Translations under genes and position numbers: made by a program
Shown here: positions 1 to 5,793 of the stretch, in pieces
How positions within the stretch are numbered: the stretch's first letter is position 1
Layout of the letters: each line of letters begins with the position of its first letter
Assembly: GCA_040386295.1 (NCBI GenBank)
Contig: JAZKFR010000003.1
Location: 1 to 5,793, forward strand
Source of the DNA: JAZKFR01 sp040386295
GTDB taxonomy: Bacteria > Pseudomonadota > Gammaproteobacteria > Burkholderiales > Rhodocyclaceae
Length of the DNA: 5,793 nucleotides
Direction of reading: 5' to 3'
Notes under the pieces: generated by a model
Database searches by the model: none
The model's input: the letters and a program-made list of their open reading frames with translations, nothing else
Told to the model about the DNA's origin: nothing

Positions 1-147
1 CTATTCAAAGAGTACATTGCCGAAAACGCCAAACTTATCCCGGCTCGTTTGACCGGCACCAAAGCAGGCTATCAGCGTCAGTTGTCGCTCGCGGTAAAGC
101 GTGCTCGTTTCTTGGCGCTCTTGCCTTACACCGATAACCACCAGTAA
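1..147 (+). CDS. rpsR: 30S ribosomal protein S18, 3' end only (5' part outside window)
   Basis: The frame is open from base 1 and ends with TAA at 145-147, giving the last 48 residues of a protein that is about 75 residues long in E. coli, so roughly the first 27 residues are missing. The visible part carries the S18 hallmarks: the IPARLTGTKAGYQRQL stretch, the basic helix VKRARFLALLPY and the ending LPYTDNHQ, which closely matches the E. coli ending LPYTDRHQ. S18 is a small-subunit protein of the platform that contacts 16S rRNA and pairs with S6. It is followed 14 bases later by rplI on the same strand. This is the usual rpsF-(priB)-rpsR-rplI order, so the two are almost certainly co-transcribed. 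The partial state is due only to the window edge. Confidence 0.97.
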   Translation, partial: LFKEYIAENAKLIPARLTGTKAGYQRQLSLAVKRARFLALLPYTDNHQ

Positions 148-161
148 TTGAGGAGAAGACG

Positions 162-611
162 ATGCAAATTATTTTGATGGAGAAGGTCGTCAACCTCGGC
201 AATCTCGGCGATCTGGTCAAGGTTAAAGATGGTTACGCGCGTAATTTTTTAATTCCTAAAGGCAAAGCAAAACGCGCCACGCCTAAGGCGATGGAAGAGT
301 TTGCGCTTAAACGTGCAGAGCTCGAAAAAGCAGCTGCAGAGAAGCTCGCTGCAGCGCAAGCGTTTGCCGAAAAACTGAACGGCCTGGTGGTGAGCATCAG
401 CCGTAAAGCTGGGGTCGATGGCCGTTTGTTTGGCTCAGTCACTAATTTTGACGTAGCCGATGCGCTTAAAGTTCAGGGTTTTGAAATCGAGAAATCGTCG
501 ATTCGCATGCCAATGGGACCGCTCAAAACAGTCAGCGAAACTAGCCTGGAGGTTTTAGTTCATACCGACGTGCTGGCAAGCATCACCGTTGCTGTCGTCG
601 GCGAACACTAG
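162..611 (+). CDS. rplI: 50S ribosomal protein L9
   Basis: The product has 149 residues, the same length as E. coli L9, and aligns with the family from end to end. L9 binds 23S rRNA near the base of the L1 stalk and helps maintain reading-frame fidelity. The N-terminal RNA-binding domain (about residues 1-40) contains the family signature from G13 to T40, with the core VKDGYARNFLIPKGKA. Residues about 41-73 form the long Ala/Glu/Lys-rich connecting helix typical of L9. Residues about 75-149 form the C-terminal rRNA-binding domain, with GVDGRLFGSVTNFDVADAL. The ATG start is well placed: a GAGGAG Shine-Dalgarno at 150-155 lies six bases upstream. It is the last gene of its transcript, since a strong terminator begins 46 bases after its TAG stop. 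Confidence 0.98.
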   Translation: MQIILMEKVVNLGNLGDLVKVKDGYARNFLIPKGKAKRATPKAMEEFALKRAELEKAAAEKLAAAQAFAEKLNGLVVSISRKAGVDGRLFGSVTNFDVADALKVQGFEIEKSSIRMPMGPLKTVSETSLEVLVHTDVLASITVAVVGEH

Positions 612-657
612 ATCGATAGTTGATCGACGTATCGCAGTCACGCAGTTAGCGCGAAAT

Positions 658-688
658 AAAAAGCCTTGCCCCCGCGCAAGGCTTTTTT
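658..688 (+). terminator. Intrinsic terminator after rplI
   Basis: A perfect inverted repeat pairs GCCTTGC (663-669) with GCAAGGC (676-682) around a six-base C-rich loop. The flanking A-run (658-662) can pair with the T-run, extending the stem to 12 bp. TTTTTT at 683-688 supplies the U-tract for + strand transcription. The A-run on the left side means it could also work on the - strand, but no - strand gene reads into it here. It separates the ribosomal protein transcript from dnaB, implying that dnaB depends on its own promoter or on read-through. The stretch 689-801 between it and dnaB shows no gene and no convincing sigma70 promoter. Confidence 0.93.
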
Positions 689-801
689 CATTGCAGCTTG
701 CCTATTTTTGCCACGCTGTCTCGGTTTCGGCTCAACACGCTTGACCCAGCAATGCGCTACAGAAATGCGACAAACCCTCTCTTTGACTGCTTGGAACCAC
801 C

Positions 802-2232
802 ATGGCTAAATCGCCCGCCCCCTTTAATTCACCGAGCGCACGTAGCTCTCGACCAGGCATGAACACGCAAAGCGATCCCGCGCTCGCCGAGTTACGCATT
901 CCACCGCATTCAATCGAAGCCGAACAATCCGTACTCGGCGGACTGCTATTGGATAACGCCGCCTTCGACAAAATTGCCGATTTGATCAGCGAGGGGGACT
1001 TTTATCGCGATGAACACAAACGTATTTTTCGCCAAGTGCGCAGCCTGCTTGAACGCGGCAAACCGGTCGATGTCATTACCGTTGCCGAGCGGCTAGACGC
1101 CACCGGCGAAAGCGAGGACACCGGCGGGCTCGCTTATCTCGGCGAACTCGCTGCGAACACCCCCTCTGCCGCCAACATCCGCCGCTACGCGGAAATTGTG
1201 CGCGAACGCGCGATTCTGCGCCAACTGGTCACCGCAGGCGACGAAATTGCCGGCAGCGCGCTTAACCCGCTAGGCCGCGAAGCCAAAACGCTTTTAGACG
1301 AAGCCGAGGCACGCGTTTTTGCCATCGCTGAGGGCGGTTTTCGTACCCAAACCGGTTTTCAGCACATCAACCCCTTGCTCACACAAGTCGTTGAACGAAT
1401 TCAAGAATTGCATGACAGGGACAATCCCTCAGACATCACCGGCATTCCAACCGGCTATCACGACCTCGACAGCAAAACCTCCGGCTTGCAGAACGGCGAT
1501 TTATTGATCGTCGCGGGGCGCCCGTCTATGGGAAAAACCTCGTTTGCACTGAACATCGCCGAACACGTGGCCATCGACGTCGGCCTACCCGTCGCTGTGT
1601 TTTCAATGGAAATGGGGGGAACACAACTGGCCATGCGGATGCTTTCTTCGGTCGGCCGATTAGACTCAAATCGAGTCCGCACCGGACGCCTGGACGACGA
1701 CGAATGGTCGCGCTTATCTTTTGCGCTCGGCAAAATGCACGAAGCACCGATCTACATCGACGAAACCGCCGCACTCAACCCAATCGACCTACGTGCGCGC
1801 GCGCGGCGCCTACATCGCCAATGCGGTCAGCTTGGCTTGATCATTATCGATTACTTACAGCTGATGTCTTCTAGCAGCCACGGCGAGAACCGAGCAACCG
1901 AAATATCAGAAATATCACGCTCTTTAAAAAGCCTAGCCAAAGAGCTGAGCGTGCCTGTCATCGCTCTGTCTCAGCTCAATCGCTCGCTAGAACAGCGCCC
2001 AAATAAACGCCCAGTGATGTCCGATTTACGCGAATCCGGCGCGATCGAACAAGACGCTGATGTGATCATGTTCATCTACAGAGACGAAGTCTATAACCCA
2101 GACACCCCAGACAAAGGGGTCGCCGAAATCATCATCAGCAAACAGCGGAATGGCCCCATTGGCAGCGTCCGTCTCACCTTCTTGGGTGAATACACGCGCT
2201 TCGAGAACTTCGCAAACCCAGGCTCTTACTAA
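802..2232 (+). CDS. dnaB: Replicative DNA helicase DnaB
   Basis: The product has 476 residues (E. coli DnaB has 471). DnaB is the hexameric helicase that unwinds DNA ahead of the replisome and binds the primase DnaG. The N-terminal domain starts at the conserved LRIPPHSIEAEQSVLGG (residues 31-47) and runs to about residue 175. A linker helix leads to the RecA-like motor domain: Walker A GRPSMGKTS (239-247), catalytic Glu in SMEM (E270), Walker B LIIIDY (346-351), SQLNRSLEQRPNKRP (390-404), and KQRNGP (447-452) with the arginine-finger region. No intein or frameshift is visible. An in-frame TGA at 784-786 rules out a longer ATG start. ATG 802 has only a weak GGAA (793-796) upstream; a second ATG at 859 (M20) lies just before the conserved core and would give 457 residues. 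The gene stands alone on the + strand behind the rplI terminator and converges on mnmE. Confidence 0.97.
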   Translation: MAKSPAPFNSPSARSSRPGMNTQSDPALAELRIPPHSIEAEQSVLGGLLLDNAAFDKIADLISEGDFYRDEHKRIFRQVRSLLERGKPVDVITVAERLDATGESEDTGGLAYLGELAANTPSAANIRRYAEIVRERAILRQLVTAGDEIAGSALNPLGREAKTLLDEAEARVFAIAEGGFRTQTGFQHINPLLTQVVERIQELHDRDNPSDITGIPTGYHDLDSKTSGLQNGDLLIVAGRPSMGKTSFALNIAEHVAIDVGLPVAVFSMEMGGTQLAMRMLSSVGRLDSNRVRTGRLDDDEWSRLSFALGKMHEAPIYIDETAALNPIDLRARARRLHRQCGQLGLIIIDYLQLMSSSSHGENRATEISEISRSLKSLAKELSVPVIALSQLNRSLEQRPNKRPVMSDLRESGAIEQDADVIMFIYRDEVYNPDTPDKGVAEIIISKQRNGPIGSVRLTFLGEYTRFENFANPGSY

Positions 2233-2297
2233 TTAGGAGGCTGAATCGCAGGTAGACACGAGCCCGCACAGCGCTTAGCGCAAAAACATGGGCAAGA

Positions 2298-2321
2298 AAC
2301 GTAGTCTCATAAGGCTACGTT
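2298..2321. repeat. Perfectly closing hairpin in the dnaB-mnmE convergent region
   Basis: AACGTAGTCT (2298-2307) pairs with AGGCTACGTT (2312-2321), giving a 10-bp stem with one G-T wobble and the four-base loop CATA. On the + strand it is followed by TTGCACACTCC, so it lacks a U-tract. On the - strand the stem is followed by TCTTGCC, only weakly T-rich. It lies 65 bases after the dnaB stop and could stabilise or define the 3' end of the dnaB mRNA, or act as a back-up stop for transcription from mnmE. The pairing is seen directly; the role is inferred. Confidence 0.55.
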
Positions 2322-2359
2322 GCACACTCCCTAAGGACTCAACTGCAGTGAAGTAAGGC

Positions 2360-2383
2360 AAAAAGCCCGCAATTACGCGGGCT
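2360..2383 (-). terminator. Intrinsic terminator, oriented for the mnmE transcript
   Basis: AGCCCGC (2364-2370) pairs perfectly with GCGGGCT (2377-2383) around the six-base loop AATTAC. Read on the - strand, the GC-rich stem ends in GCGGGCTTTTTGCC, so the U-tract is on that strand. On the + strand the stem is followed by ATCAA, not by T residues. It is therefore best read as the terminator of the yidD-yidC-mnmE transcript, about 20 bases past the mnmE stop. The 10-base N run lies between it and mnmE, so the true distance depends on the gap size. Confidence 0.8.
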
Positions 2384-2388
2384 ATCAA

Positions 2389-2398
2389 NNNNNNNNNN
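2389..2398. other. Assembly gap (10 N)
   Basis: Ten consecutive N lie between the terminator hairpin and the mnmE stop codon. A round number of N is typically a placeholder set by a scaffolder, so the real distance is not known from this sequence. Neither flanking gene is damaged: dnaB ends 156 bases to the left and mnmE has its complete FCIGK-stop ending to the right. The adjacency of the two halves of the window depends on this join being right. Confidence 0.95.
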
Positions 2399-2404
2399 TG
2401 CTTA

Positions 2405-3796
2405 TTACTTTCCGATACAAAATCGACTAAAAATTTCCCCCAGAAGGTCGTCCGAGCTAAATTCTCCGGTAATCGTACTTAAAGCCAGTTGAGCCAAGCG
2501 CAGCTCCTCGGCAAACAACTCCAGCTGCGGCAACTGCAAACGAGCCGACAACAAATGCGCCTGTGCTTTGCGCAAGGCGCGCAAATGTCGTTCTCTGGCA
2601 ACAAACACGTCCTCTGCTGAAGAATCCCAGCCCGCAATACGCAGCAATTCCTGGCGCAGCAAATCCAGTCCATCGCCGGTCATCGCAGACAGAAAAATCT
2701 CCACCTCATCGTGAGCGCCTTCTTTTTTGCAACACTGCGCCGACATCTCGAGCAAATCGATTTTGTTATGCACGGTAATGCGCGGCAAGTGCTGCGGAAA
2801 TTTATCTAGGATTGCAGACTCAGGCCGAGGACTCCCGGCGTGCGCATCGAGCAATAAAACCAAGGCATCTGCCGCTTCAATTTCTCGCCAGGTCCGCTCG
2901 ATACCGAGCCGCTCAACTGCATCATCTGTTTCACGCAAACCGGCGGTGTCTATCACGTTCAGGGGAATACCCTCAAGCTGTAGATGCGCGCGCACAACAT
3001 CACGCGTTGTTCCCGCAAAGGGCGTCACAATCGCCAAGGCATCACCAGCGAGGCAATTCAGCAAGCTAGATTTACCGACATTGGGCTGACCCACAAGCAC
3101 CACGTTCAACCCGCTACGCAAACGACTTCCTTGTTGCGCGCGCGCCAAAACATGACTTAGCCGTTCACGTAAAGAATCCAGCCTGGGAAACACCTTGGCT
3201 GCTTCTAGAAAATCTATCTCTTCTTCAGGAAAATCGAGCGTCGCCTCAAGCAAGGCTCTTAATTCAATCAACTGCGCCACAAAAGCGTGAATTTCTTTGG
3301 AAAACACGCCTTGCAGAGAACGTATTGCCGCTCGCGCAGCCGCCACTGTTGCCGCATCAATCAGATCAACCACAGCCTCTGCCTGCGCCAGATCAAGCTT
3401 ACCGTTCACATAGGCGCGACGAGAGAACTCCCCCGGCTCTGCCAATCGAGCGCCGAGATCAAGACAGCGTGCCAACAGTAACTGCATCAGCAAAGCACCG
3501 CCATGCGCTTGGATTTCAAGCACATCTTCGCCAGTGAAAGAATGGGGTGCGGGAAAGTACAGCAGCAAACCACGATCAATCGACGCTTGATCAGCCGCCT
3601 TGAAATCAACCAGGGTAGCGAGTCGCGGGCGAGGAATTTTGCCGCTTAAGGCTTGGGCGAACGCCTGTAAAGCGTGTCCAGAAACGCGAATTACGCCAAC
3701 GCCACCACGACCGGCAGGCGTCGCGATGGCCGCAATCGTCTCAGCAACAACAGGCAAACGAGACTTAGTGTCTAGGGTCGTTCGCTGCTTTTCCAC
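2405..3796 (-). CDS. mnmE: tRNA uridine-5-carboxymethylaminomethyl(34) synthesis GTPase MnmE
   Basis: The product has 463 residues (E. coli MnmE has 454) and also goes by trmE. With MnmG it installs the (carboxymethyl)aminomethyl group on wobble uridine 34 of certain tRNAs in the cytoplasm. The N-terminal tetrahydrofolate-binding domain has IATPAGRGGVGVIRVSG (24-40) and FTGEDVLEIQAHGG (87-100). A helical domain surrounds an inserted Ras-like G domain: G1 GQPNVGKSS (236-244), G2 GTTRD (262-266), G3 DTAGLRET (283-290), G4 NKID (344-347), G5 SAM (370-372). The ending CIGK (460-463) keeps the catalytic cysteine C460. The start is GTG at 3794-3796, lying inside yidC with a 32-base overlap; a TTG at 3755-3757 (residue 14), just past the yidC stop, is the alternative. 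Neither has a strong Shine-Dalgarno. It is the last gene of the yidD-yidC-mnmE cluster. Confidence 0.96.
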   Translation of the reverse strand: MEKQRTTLDTKSRLPVVAETIAAIATPAGRGGVGVIRVSGHALQAFAQALSGKIPRPRLATLVDFKAADQASIDRGLLLYFPAPHSFTGEDVLEIQAHGGALLMQLLLARCLDLGARLAEPGEFSRRAYVNGKLDLAQAEAVVDLIDAATVAAARAAIRSLQGVFSKEIHAFVAQLIELRALLEATLDFPEEEIDFLEAAKVFPRLDSLRERLSHVLARAQQGSRLRSGLNVVLVGQPNVGKSSLLNCLAGDALAIVTPFAGTTRDVVRAHLQLEGIPLNVIDTAGLRETDDAVERLGIERTWREIEAADALVLLLDAHAGSPRPESAILDKFPQHLPRITVHNKIDLLEMSAQCCKKEGAHDEVEIFLSAMTGDGLDLLRQELLRIAGWDSSAEDVFVARERHLRALRKAQAHLLSARLQLPQLELFAEELRLAQLALSTITGEFSSDDLLGEIFSRFCIGK

Positions 3797-5549
3797 TGGC
3801 GCCAGCGCCTTCGATCACGCGTGTAATTTGCCATTGCTGGGCAATCGAAAGAATGTTGTTAACCACCCAGTAGATAACCAAGCCAGCAGGAAAGAAAAAG
3901 AACATACCGCCGAATATGAAAGGCATCATCATCATGACTTTCGCTTGAATAGGATCGGGCGGCGTTGGATTCAGCTTGGTCTGAATCAGCATGGTAATGA
4001 CCATCAAGACAGGCAACACGTAGAAAGGATCCGGCGATGAAAGATCTTTAATCCAAAGCAACCAAGGTGCGTCACGCATCTCGACCGCCCCGAGCAAAGC
4101 CCAGTACAACGCGACAAACACTGGAATCTGAACCAACATAGGCAAGCAACCGCCCAAGGGGTTTATCTTCTCGCGCTTGTAAATCTCCATCATTTCCTGA
4201 TGCAGCTTTGGCCGATCGTTTGCATGCCGCTCTTTCAGCGCAATCAAGCGAGGCGTCAGCTGACGCATTTTGGCCATAGACTTGTAACTCGCAGCCGAGA
4301 GCGGATAAAAAATTGCTTTGATCGCAATCGTCAGCAACACAATCGCCCAGCCCCAATTGCCAATCAGCTTATGAATCGCCTCTAAACACCAAAAAATCGG
4401 TGCCGCCACAATCGTCAACCAACCATAATCCACAACCAAAGGTAAGCCCTTCGCATCCAGCCCCCCTTCTGCCGAAGGTTGAGCCAAATGCTCAAGAACT
4501 GACTGAATTTGAGGCCCGGCGTAAAGCGGCATTGAAAACTTAGTTTTAGCGCCAGCAGCAATTTGGCCTGTTGGCACAATAACGCCAGCGCTATAGACCG
4601 AACTGAGCTCTCCTTCAGGCGAACAAAGACGGCTGTCATCGACGGTTCTAACGTAATACTCACGCGGTGTTTTCAGCTTCGGCAACCACGCAGCAACAAA
4701 ATAGTGCTGCACCATCGCTAAGAAACCATTGTCTGCCTGCGCGGAAAAAACCACTTTCTCTGCTTTAGCCGGATTAGGCAAAATGGTATTTGCAGTACAG
4801 TTTTTCTCTTTGTCTGAAAAGTCGCTTAATTTTATCTTTTTGTACTTATCTTGTTCGGTGTAAACCGCTGCCCCGGTAAAAGTACTGACCAACATATTCT
4901 CACCATCGGGTGCTTTATCATCGCGCTGCAATTGGAAATAAGCGTATGGCGTCAGCGTTTTTTCGCCCCCGTTGTTTATTTCGTAAGCAACATCAATCAA
5001 ATAACTCCCTCTGGTAAAGGTATAAATTTTCTCCACTTGAACGCCATCGACGGCTGGCGCAATAAGCCGCAACTCCAGAGTTTTAGCCTCTTTATCGAGC
5101 TCCGAAAAGTCACGCTGACCTGGCACAACAGAAAAAACCGTCTTATGGTTCGGCAAACCGGCATCGGTAAACCCACTCTGGGCCAAATAATGATGTTTCG
5201 CCTCAAACAGCGAAAAGTTTTTTGTCTTATCGACGATCGATTTATAAGCATTTAATTCAAGCTGAGTAATATCGCCCCCTAAGCTTGAGATATCGACCGA
5301 ATACAAATCAGTTTTAACGTTAACGACCGCCGCTGATGTGCGTACTGGCGCAACTGATTGCACCTCCTTGGTCGCGAACACTCCACTGCCCTTAAGATTA
5401 AACAAGGGTTGGGGAATAGCAGGACGCTCCAGGCTTTGAGCGTTAGCAACCGTGTCCAGTTTGGGCTGATTGTATTTTTGCCAAGCGTCCCACAACATGA
5501 ACAAGGAGAAAAAGAAAACAAGCAATAGAATCGAACGTCGATTATCCAT
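3765..5549 (-). CDS. yidC: Membrane protein insertase YidC
   Basis: The product has 594 residues (E. coli YidC has 548). YidC inserts and folds inner-membrane proteins, alone or with SecYEG. TM1 lies at about 5-21, followed by the large periplasmic P1 domain (about 25-370). The insertase core follows: TM2 about 398-416, a cytoplasmic helical hairpin 423-465 with SMAKMR and EKINPLGGCLPMLVQIPVF, TM3 468-486, TM4 508-525, TM5-TM6 about 538-573 with FFFFPAGLVIYWVVNNILSIAQQW. The groove position equivalent to E. coli R366 is lysine here (K411). From that residue to the end the length matches E. coli almost exactly (183 against 182), so the extra 46 or so residues lie in the periplasmic part. P1 contains two cysteines (C251, C309). 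The ATG has a modest AGG seven bases upstream and follows yidD by 21 bases; its 3' end overlaps the GTG start of mnmE. Confidence 0.98.
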   Translation of the reverse strand: MDNRRSILLLVFFFSLFMLWDAWQKYNQPKLDTVANAQSLERPAIPQPLFNLKGSGVFATKEVQSVAPVRTSAAVVNVKTDLYSVDISSLGGDITQLELNAYKSIVDKTKNFSLFEAKHHYLAQSGFTDAGLPNHKTVFSVVPGQRDFSELDKEAKTLELRLIAPAVDGVQVEKIYTFTRGSYLIDVAYEINNGGEKTLTPYAYFQLQRDDKAPDGENMLVSTFTGAAVYTEQDKYKKIKLSDFSDKEKNCTANTILPNPAKAEKVVFSAQADNGFLAMVQHYFVAAWLPKLKTPREYYVRTVDDSRLCSPEGELSSVYSAGVIVPTGQIAAGAKTKFSMPLYAGPQIQSVLEHLAQPSAEGGLDAKGLPLVVDYGWLTIVAAPIFWCLEAIHKLIGNWGWAIVLLTIAIKAIFYPLSAASYKSMAKMRQLTPRLIALKERHANDRPKLHQEMMEIYKREKINPLGGCLPMLVQIPVFVALYWALLGAVEMRDAPWLLWIKDLSSPDPFYVLPVLMVITMLIQTKLNPTPPDPIQAKVMMMMPFIFGGMFFFFPAGLVIYWVVNNILSIAQQWQITRVIEGAGASGKAANDPRH

Positions 5550-5570
5550 AAAACAGCCTATAAGGATAAA

Positions 5571-5777
5571 TTAGGGTACAGGATCAAAACCACCAGCACA
5601 AAAAGGGTGGCAGCGAAAAATACGTTTTAGAACCAAGTACATTCCCTTGAGCGCACCATACTTCTCGATGGCCTCAATCGCGTAAGCAGAACAGCTTGGG
5701 AAATAACGACAACGACTGCCGAGCAAGGGACTGATTACGTAGCGGTAAATGCGGACTAGAGCCAACAATAGATTCAT
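5571..5777 (-). CDS. yidD: Membrane protein insertion efficiency factor YidD
   Basis: The product has 68 residues; the E. coli protein has 85, and the difference lies in a shorter N-terminus and the lack of a tail after DPVP. The family (UPF0161) is a small inner-membrane-associated protein that aids YidC-dependent insertion. The signature is clear: RIYRYVISPLLG (9-20), CRYFPSCSAYAIEAIEKYG (23-41), and the ending RCHPFCAGGFDPVP (55-68). The N-terminus (1-19) is an amphipathic or hydrophobic segment likely to lie on the membrane. The ATG at 5775-5777 fits the usual distance to the ISPLLG motif. The frame stays open to the window edge, but no other start is visible there. No strong Shine-Dalgarno is seen in the 16 bases upstream, so coupling to the preceding gene, expected to be rnpA, is plausible. 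yidC follows after 21 bases. Confidence 0.95.
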   Translation of the reverse strand: MNLLLALVRIYRYVISPLLGSRCRYFPSCSAYAIEAIEKYGALKGMYLVLKRIFRCHPFCAGGFDPVP

Positions 5778-5793
5778 GAATGACTTATTGACG

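Noticed and set aside
614..634. Weak inverted repeat CGATA...TATCG after the rplI stop
   Set aside because: Only five base pairs around an 11-base loop, next to a much stronger terminator; it adds no supportable function.
741..769. TTGACC as a possible -35 box for a dnaB promoter
   Set aside because: At 16-18 bases downstream the sequence (about AAATGCG) does not resemble a -10 box; the nearest -10-like TACAGA is only 11 bases away. dnaB probably has a promoter in 689-801, but I cannot place it.
2288..2356. A 22-codon + strand frame (MGKKRSLIRLRCTLPKDSTAVK) behind dnaB
   Set aside because: It has no Shine-Dalgarno at a usable distance, it contains the 10-bp hairpin, and nothing in its translation is recognisable. 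Too short to support without expression or conservation data.
2727..3089. A 120-codon + strand open frame opposite the mnmE G domain
   Set aside because: It mirrors the conserved GTPase motifs on the other strand; its composition (Ser, Arg, Cys) is typical of an antisense shadow.
3600..4040. A 146-codon + strand open frame opposite the mnmE-yidC junction
   Set aside because: It lies entirely antisense to two conserved genes, its translation is rich in Arg, His and Cys with no recognisable motif, and it is the kind of open frame expected by chance opposite GC-moderate coding sequence.
4851..5255. A 134-codon + strand open frame opposite the YidC periplasmic domain
   Set aside because: It is antisense to well-supported yidC coding sequence and shows no domain, no convincing start signal and no neighbour that it would fit.
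5542..5569. Two DnaA-box-like 9-mers, TTATCCATA (+ strand) and TTATCCTTA (- strand), at the yidD-yidC junction
   Set aside because: Each differs from the TTATCCACA consensus, one overlaps the yidC start codons (Met-Asp-Asn), and there is no cluster of further boxes or AT-rich unwinding region. Best explained by chance.

Overview
This is an ordinary housekeeping stretch of a proteobacterial chromosome, most likely from a betaproteobacterium of Burkholderiales type. The helicase DnaB carries features I associate with betaproteobacterial DnaB (MEMGGTQLAMRML, GENRATEISEISRSLK, NKRPVMSDLRESGAIEQDAD). The C-terminal half of YidC (NPTPPDP, FFFFPAGLVIYWVVNN) fits the same group or Pseudomonas-like gammaproteobacteria. 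This placement comes from remembered family sequences, not from a search.

Left half, + strand: the 3' end of rpsR (ribosomal protein S18) is followed 14 bases later by rplI (ribosomal protein L9). A strong intrinsic terminator at about 658-688 closes this ribosomal transcript. After about 110 bases without a gene comes dnaB, the replicative helicase. Between dnaB and the right half lies a convergent intergenic region of about 170 bases. It holds a tight hairpin (2298-2321), a second terminator hairpin (2360-2383) whose T-tract is on the - strand, and a 10-base run of N (2389-2398).

Right half, - strand, read from right to left: yidD, yidC and mnmE. This is the classical rpmH-rnpA-yidD-yidC-mnmE cluster, often found near the chromosomal origin; rnpA and rpmH would lie just beyond the right edge. 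yidD and yidC are 21 bases apart, and yidC and mnmE overlap if mnmE uses its GTG start, so one polycistronic transcript is likely, probably ending at the hairpin just past mnmE.

Together the genes serve translation (S18, L9, tRNA wobble-uridine modification by MnmE), membrane protein insertion (YidC, YidD) and chromosome replication (DnaB). I found no mobile element, CRISPR array, tRNA or rRNA gene, and no candidate for an undescribed system. The points worth a second look are small: the assembly gap and the terminators around it, an orphan Shine-Dalgarno sequence behind dnaB, uncertain starts of mnmE and dnaB, and a few residue-level features of YidC.
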